A stretch of DNA of 64,000 nt from Castanea sativa (taxonomy: Eukaryota > Streptophyta > Magnoliopsida > Fagales > Fagaceae): the NCBI RefSeq assembly GCF_040712315.1, contig NC_134015.1:5231945-5295944 (forward strand). The letters run 5' to 3'. Made by a program: the position numbers and the translations under genes. A model generated the notes under the pieces. It was not told the DNA's origin. It saw nothing but the letters and a program-made list of their open reading frames with translations, and ran no database searches. This document shows positions 59,003-64,000 of this stretch, piece by piece. Each line of letters opens with the position of its first letter. The first letter of the stretch is position 1.

Positions 59003-59043
<41 letters not shown>

Positions 59044-59062
59044 TTATTATTATTATTATTTT
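59003..59062. repeat. (TAA)n/(ATT)n microsatellite at the block C breakpoint
   Basis: (TAA)n passes directly into (ATT)n, giving a perfect inverted repeat. The duplicated GDSL sequence ends here; gene B has a shorter (TAA)n at about 47448-47468 and then exon 4. Confidence 0.85.
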
Positions 59063-59544
59063 ATATATATATATATACACATATAATCGAAGCCTTTAAA
59101 GCTCTTACAATTTTCCATGTCAACACAATATTTAAATAAAATTATTTTTGTTTAGTCTAAACTTAACAAGAAGTGAAACTCTATCTTTCTAACAAGTCCA
59201 ACTTAAACTCAAACTCAAACTCATCATTATCATTTTTTTAAAACAAAATTATTTTTGTTTAATCCAAACATAACAAGGAGTGAAACTCTACCTCTCTAAC
59301 AAGTTCAACTTAAACTCAAACTCAAACATTGATAATTTATTTATCTCCAAATTTGCGAGGTTAATCATGAATACTATAAAGTAATGCAAACCCCAATATA
59401 AGAAAGAGACTCATGTTAGAACTTTTCTCTTCCTATTTCAAAACCCTAAACCTAACTTGGCAAGGCAATGTTAGCGATCTAGGTTGTGTCCCGTCAAATG
59501 ATGAAGAGTTCCTCTGGCGCCAGTCTACGGTGGCATCACGAACT
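59063..59544. other. Intergenic, short direct repeat
   Basis: A ~88-bp direct repeat (about 59133-59220 and 59240-59327; core gaaactcta-ctctctaacaagt) is visible. No gene. Confidence 0.45.
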
Positions 59545-59547
59545 TAA

Positions 59548-60075
59548 CAAAATGTACTTTTAGTGACAAAAAAATTCATCACTAAAAGTCCAGTTTTTCA
59601 TCGCTAAGGACCTTTAGTGACGAAATCGAACTTTTAGCGATGAAACTCATTTTGTCGCTGAAACCTCGTCACTAAAAGTCTTGATGACGAAAACTTTCGT
59701 CACTAAAAGTCCAATTTGATTTTTAAAAAAAACTTTTAGCGACGAAACCGTTTCGTCTCTAAATGTTTTCCTCGCTAAAAACACCATTTAGTGACGAAAA
59801 TATTTCATCACTAAAAACACTTTAGTTTATTAAATCATATTTGGTGACGAGTAATTTCGTCACTAAAACTATTTTCAGGTTCATATAGTGATGAAAAAGT
59901 ACGTCACTAAAACTATTTTTTAGAAAATCCAAGCACATATAGCGATGAAAATTTTTGTCACTAAAACCATTTCTTACAAAATTTTGCTACATTTAATGAC
60001 GAAATATTTCTTCACTAAAAACAATTTTTTGTTGCTATATTTGTGACGAAAAAATTCGTCGCTAAAACTTATTTT
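59548..60075. repeat. Subterminal tttagtgacgaa palindrome array
   Basis: Roughly a dozen copies of tttagtgacgaaa / ttcgtcactaaa in alternating orientation, spaced about 30-60 bases. Many adjacent pairs form short hairpins (for example tttagtgacga-gtaatt-tcgtcactaaa near 59840). Confidence 0.75.
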
Positions 60076-60544
60076 CTTTTCTTACTTTTTTCATGGCTTT
60101 GATATTAACCTGTAACCTGTTATTATATTATTAAAACCTTACATTTGAATAATACATTTATTTCAACAACATATTTATAAAAAAAGATCCATACATTCCA
60201 CAAGTAAAAAATAAAACAAGTATCTAATTCAAACTCCTTTCATACAATAATTGTTTGCAACATATACAATAACTCAAGATGTTTTATAACAATACAAAAA
60301 GTGTAACATAATATAATTAGAACTAACAGAAGATGTCCTCATATGTCTTCAAGTAATGCCAAAAGTAAATCTCCAAAAAGCCACCAATAAGGAATCTGTA
60401 CAAATATAAAAAAAATACTACATTAAAATCGTAAAGTAAAAACATTAACTATGTTATAAGAAATATTTCTAACAATGCATTAAGAGTAGCCACACCATGT
60501 AATGTGGGTCAATTGCTAAAATAAAGTACTAACCAAAAAATGTT

Positions 60545-61115
60545 TTAACTTGAAGTTGAACCACCCCCATAGGTAAGAGTGTCATCATAACCCTTACTTC
60601 TCAAAAAGTTAAGAATATTCTTTTGGATCTCTTCTTGCTTAGCTCGTGCCTCTTGGTGCTTAGCTCACTCCTCTTGGTCCCTAGCTCTTGCCTCTTTGAG
60701 CTCAATTATCTCATTTTCTAGCCGTTGGATGTATTCCACCAAGGAATTAGATGAGGCGGTGGTACTATAGAAGAGGAAGGTCACATGCTAAGTCCTTTTA
60801 CAATACTGGACTTCTTCTCAAAAACCAAGTCTGTATTTAATGTTTTCGTTACCAAGTTGAAATCTCCTTATAGCTCAAACTGATCTTGTAAAATGAAGTG
60901 TATATGTATTATAAAAATATTATTATATGAATTTAATATGCTTAGTGACAACAAAGACGAGTTAGACGTTATTAATGTAAATTTACCGGAATATTTTGAA
61001 GCACCACATCTCTAGTAGCAACATCAACATTTTTCCAATTTTTCACGTTGTATGGATGGCTTAATCTGCCATCGGGTGTCTTACCCATTGTCATCCAACT
61101 TTTATCCATGTTTGA
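60545..61115 (-). pseudogene. Plant Ptta/En/Spm-type transposon protein, C-terminal exons
   Basis: Exon 60987-61115 (acceptor GTAG, donor GTAAAT) encodes MDKSWMTMGKTPDGRLSHPY and continues to VATRDVVLQNIP. The next exon (60884 down to the stop at 60545) starts DQFEL, has stops and a frame change, then a coiled-coil end: SLVEYIQRLENEIIELKEAR, RAKQEEIQKNILNFLRSKG and GGGSTSS-stop. An in-frame stop also lies within the coiled coil (near 60666). This resembles the extra plant proteins carried with En/Spm elements. Degenerate; family call moderate. Confidence 0.5.
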
Positions 61116-61261
61116 CTACAATTACAAGATGAATGCTACTTTAGTAAAATAAGGACAACTCATGTATAATGTATTCTAGCATCTAAGTTTATAAGCTACT
61201 TAGATAAAGTTCTATCTCATTCATGAATGCACAAGTTTATATTAATACTTAAACAAATATA

Positions 61262-62510
61262 CATTGCACACACAAATATACACTCCCAATATGAATTTAA
61301 ACCACCTTATAACACCATGTAAGCCACGAGCTTACTCTAACCAACCCACCACAAAACCAATCACAAACATTACAACTATAATGCTTGCAAGTATTGACAT
61401 CAAGTAAAATACTATTCATCACATCTAATCAAGCATAGTCATTCACATTTGCAAGAAATTAAAAACACTCCCAATATTAGTTTAAACTACCTTATAACAC
61501 CATGTAAACCACCCGCTTGCTCCAACACAACCTACCACAAATCCAATTTCCAATATCACAAGGATAGAGTTTTACAAGTGTTTAAATCAAATAAAATATT
61601 ATTCATCACATCTAATCAACAATACTCATTCCCATTTACAAGAAATGAAAAATACTCACAATATGTATTTAAACCACCTTATAACACTATGCAAACCACC
61701 CGCTTGCTCCAACACAACAACCCACCACAAAACCAATCACAAACATCACAACTATAATGCTTACAAGTATTGACATCAAGTAAAATATTATTCATCACAT
61801 CTAATCAAGCATAATCATTCACATTTGCAAGAAATGAAAAACACTCTCAATGTTAGTTTAAACCACCTTATAACACCATGCAAGCCACCCGCTTGGTCCA
61901 ACACAACAACCCACCACAAAACTAATTTCCAACATCACAAGTATAGAGTTTTACAAGTATTTAAATTAAATAAAATACTATTCATCACATCTAATCAACA
62001 ATACTCATTCACATTTGCAAGAATTGAAAACACTCTCAATACTTATTTAAACCACCTTATAACACCATGCAACCCACCTGCTTACCCCATCACATTCCAA
62101 TATCACAGGTATAGAGTTTTACAAATATTTAAATCAAATAAAATACTATTCATCACATCTAATCAACAATACTCATTCACATTAGCAAGAATTGAAAAAC
62201 ATTCTCAATATTATTTAAACCACCTTATAACACCATGCAAGCTACCCACTTGCTCCAGCACAACAATCCATTACAAGACCAATTTCCAACATCACAAATA
62301 TAGAGTTTTACAAGTATTTAAATCAAATAAAATACTATTCATCACATCTAATCAATAATATTCATTTACATTTGCAAGAATTGAAAAACGCTCTCAATAT
62401 GTATTTAAACTACCTTATAATACCATGCAAGCCACCCGGTTGCTCCAACACAACATACCACCACAAATCCAGTTTCCAACATCACAAGTATAGAGTTTTA
62501 TAAGGTTTTT
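61262..62510. repeat. Tandem array, about 185-bp unit, about 7 copies
   Basis: Units carrying tttaaaccaccttataacaccatgcaa-ccaccc-cttg followed by ataaaatactattcatcacatctaatcaa recur at about 61286, 61467, 61650, 61839, 62026, 62197 and 62387 (spacing about 170-190). The frames at 61449-61757 and 61825-62358 simply read through the repeat. It lies in what would be an intron of the transposon gene. Confidence 0.85.
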
Positions 62511-63253
62511 AACTAAAATTTACTTATTTTGGTCAAGCTAAGCTTACAACTTTCAGAAAAAATCCAAAGTTATTGCAAACAATGTGTATTTAGCTTGCAA
62601 AAGAGAAGTTAAATTTATAAGTACTTCAGTATTGAAAATGATCCTCTCATAAATTACTACACAAACTCATAGCTTATACATGTAATACAGCAGTCATCCA
62701 AATTCCTCATCCTACAAGAATATGACACCAACATGCTCAGTTGAACTAAACTTAGATAAACCAAATTTATTACCATTCAACTTCTTCAACTATAATTTCA
62801 ACATCCAACCCCTGTAGCCAAGTCCAACCCAGATTTCAAACAAACCCACCTCCCCAATTTCACAAACTACATATATATATATATATATATAAATTAATAA
62901 CTAAATTCACTTTTCAAATTCCTTTTATCACAGAACAATGGAGAAAAAAATATAAACAAACCAAAATAAAAATGAGAAAAATAAACAAACCAAAAAAATA
63001 TAAATAAATCAAAATAAAAAATGGAAAAAAAAAGCAACAGAGGCAAACCTTGAAAAAATCGGGCAAAGTGAAATAAAAAAAAAGATCATACATACAAGCA
63101 AACGTAATAGGATGTTGAAGATTATAACAAGTGGGTATCTAAAATATGTTAAAAAAAATGAAAATCAAACAAACAAAGAGGACAAAGATGTAAGTAGGAA
63201 TGCGATATTGAAGAACAAGGGAAGAACTTACAGAGAAGTGGGAATGCAAAGGG

Positions 63254-63556
63254 TCACCGGTAGGGAATGCGAATGGTCGCTGGTTGGAGGTGAAGGATCG
63301 ACGAAGAGGAAGAGTCGTTGAACGAGATCGACGGTGAGATCGATGGCGAGATGGACGGCAAAAAGGATGGCGAGATCGATGGCGACGAAATGGAGATATC
63401 GGCGAAGGAATAGAGCTTATCGGCGACAGAATGGAGCTTACCAGCGATGGAATAGAGCTTATCGGAGACGGAATGGAGATATTGGACGGAATAGAGCTTA
63501 TCGGCGACGCTTGGCTTTGGCGTCGGTGGCTTATTGGTGATGGTTGGCTTCGGCAT
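63254..63556 (-). CDS. Repeat-rich frame near the transposon end, product unknown
   Basis: A 100-codon minus-strand frame starting MPKPTITNKPPTPKPSVADK and containing repeated ADKLYS and SPSIS units. It arises from a tandem repeat (variants of cggcgacggaatggagctta and gatcgatggcgaga) in a stretch much GC-richer than its surroundings. It could be the first exon of the transposon gene (a GT lies soon after) or merely repeat sequence. Kept as a doubtful call. Confidence 0.25.
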   Translation of the reverse strand: MPKPTITNKPPTPKPSVADKLYSVQYLHSVSDKLYSIAGKLHSVADKLYSFADISISSPSISPSFLPSISPSISPSISFNDSSSSSILHLQPATIRIPYR

Positions 63557-63683
63557 CGGTTGGCTTATCGGCTTTAGACGGTTGGAGCCTTGTGTGACGA
63601 TGAAGATGGTGTGGGTGTTTAGACTTTTGGGAGTGAAATGAAATGAGGAGAAAGTGATATAAAAGGTTATTTATAATCAGGCC

Positions 63684-64000
63684 TTTAGTGACACAATATT
63701 TCTGTGGCTATTGCTTCCTCTTCGTCGTAAAAGGTATTAGGCTTTTAAGTTTTTAGTGACAAAGGTCAATTTCGTCACTAAAGAACCTAGATTTTGTATA
63801 GATTTTTAGAGACGAAATTCATATTTCGTTGCTATAGCATACTTTTAGTCACGAAATATGATTTCATCACTAAAACAATGAAGTGTAAAACTATTATTAT
63901 TTTTAGTGATGACTATTTTTCATCGCTAATTCTTCCTTATAGCGGCAAAAGGATTTTTGTCACTAATACTATCCATAGCAATACCTACAGTGGCAAAATC
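63684..64000. repeat. Second subterminal repeat region, cut by the window edge
   Basis: Copies of tttagtgacgaaat / tttcgtcactaaa-like motifs mirror the array at 59548-60075. The terminus of the element lies beyond 64000. Confidence 0.6.

Larger units (their letters stand above)
59545..64000. mobile_element. CACTA-like (En/Spm) transposon, right end outside the window
   Basis: Two regions dense in tttagtgacgaaa and its complement (59548-60075 and about 63684-64000) look like subterminal repeats of a CACTA element. Between them are minus-strand exons resembling plant Ptta/En/Spm accessory transposase proteins, a ~185-bp tandem array and a GC-rich repeat exon. No clean CACTA terminus was found at the left end, so the limits are approximate. 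The class is inferred. Confidence 0.5.

Noticed and set aside
61449..62358. Frames of 102 and 177 codons
   Set aside because: They read through the ~185-bp tandem array, so the protein repeats simply mirror the DNA repeat.

Overview
The window looks like nuclear DNA of a woody dicot. It is AT-rich, its genes are split by GT-AG introns, and it is crowded with plant transposons: a Ty3/Gypsy Tat-lineage element, a plant L1 LINE, PIF/Harbinger, Mutator and CACTA-like DNA elements, tRNA-derived SINEs and solo LTRs. A Fagaceae-like genome is only a guess from the SINE and MITE styles. No organelle, bacterial, rRNA or tRNA genes were seen.

Layout. 1-3.7 kb: a solo LTR, a MITE and a 1.1-kb tandem duplication. 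6.06-7.3 kb: NPH3-family pseudogene (-). 7.96-8.55 kb: intact single-exon nicotinamidase/isochorismatase-family gene (-). 9.0-11.4 kb: galactinol synthase pseudogene (+). 13.3-17.4 kb: a GDSL-lipase exon-1 fragment followed by four tandem copies of the GDSL 5' flank. 18.2 kb: orphan first exon (-). 21.0-28.0 kb: GDSL esterase/lipase gene A (-, five exons, 345 aa) with a 3.7-kb LINE in intron 4. 29.3-30.1 kb: solo LTR. 31.5-32.6 kb: inverted repeat with GDSL signal-peptide sequence in both arms. 32.7-45.7 kb: CACTA-like element split by an 11.4-kb Tat retrotransposon. 46.6-51.5 kb: GDSL gene B (-, about 343 aa). 57.0 kb: orphan GDSL exon 5 (copy C). 59.5-64 kb: CACTA-like transposon running off the window.

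The organising theme is a local segmental duplication of a GDSL (EXL-like) locus. Blocks A (about 20.0-31.9 kb), B (about 46.5-56.0 kb) and C (about 56.0-59.0 kb) align in introns and flanks. Comparing them exposes the empty site, and often the exact target-site duplication, of almost every later insertion. The 13.5-17.4 kb array is a separate amplification of the same promoter region without coding sequence.

The Tat element (33637-45058) has two 768-bp LTRs, a perfect 5-bp target duplication (aggtt), one gag-pol frame broken by five in-frame stops, two RNase H domains, a 151-bp tandem array after pol, and a decayed intron-containing antisense gene before the 3' LTR. All positions come from reading the sequence by eye. 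Splice sites and family assignments were not checked by alignment or search.
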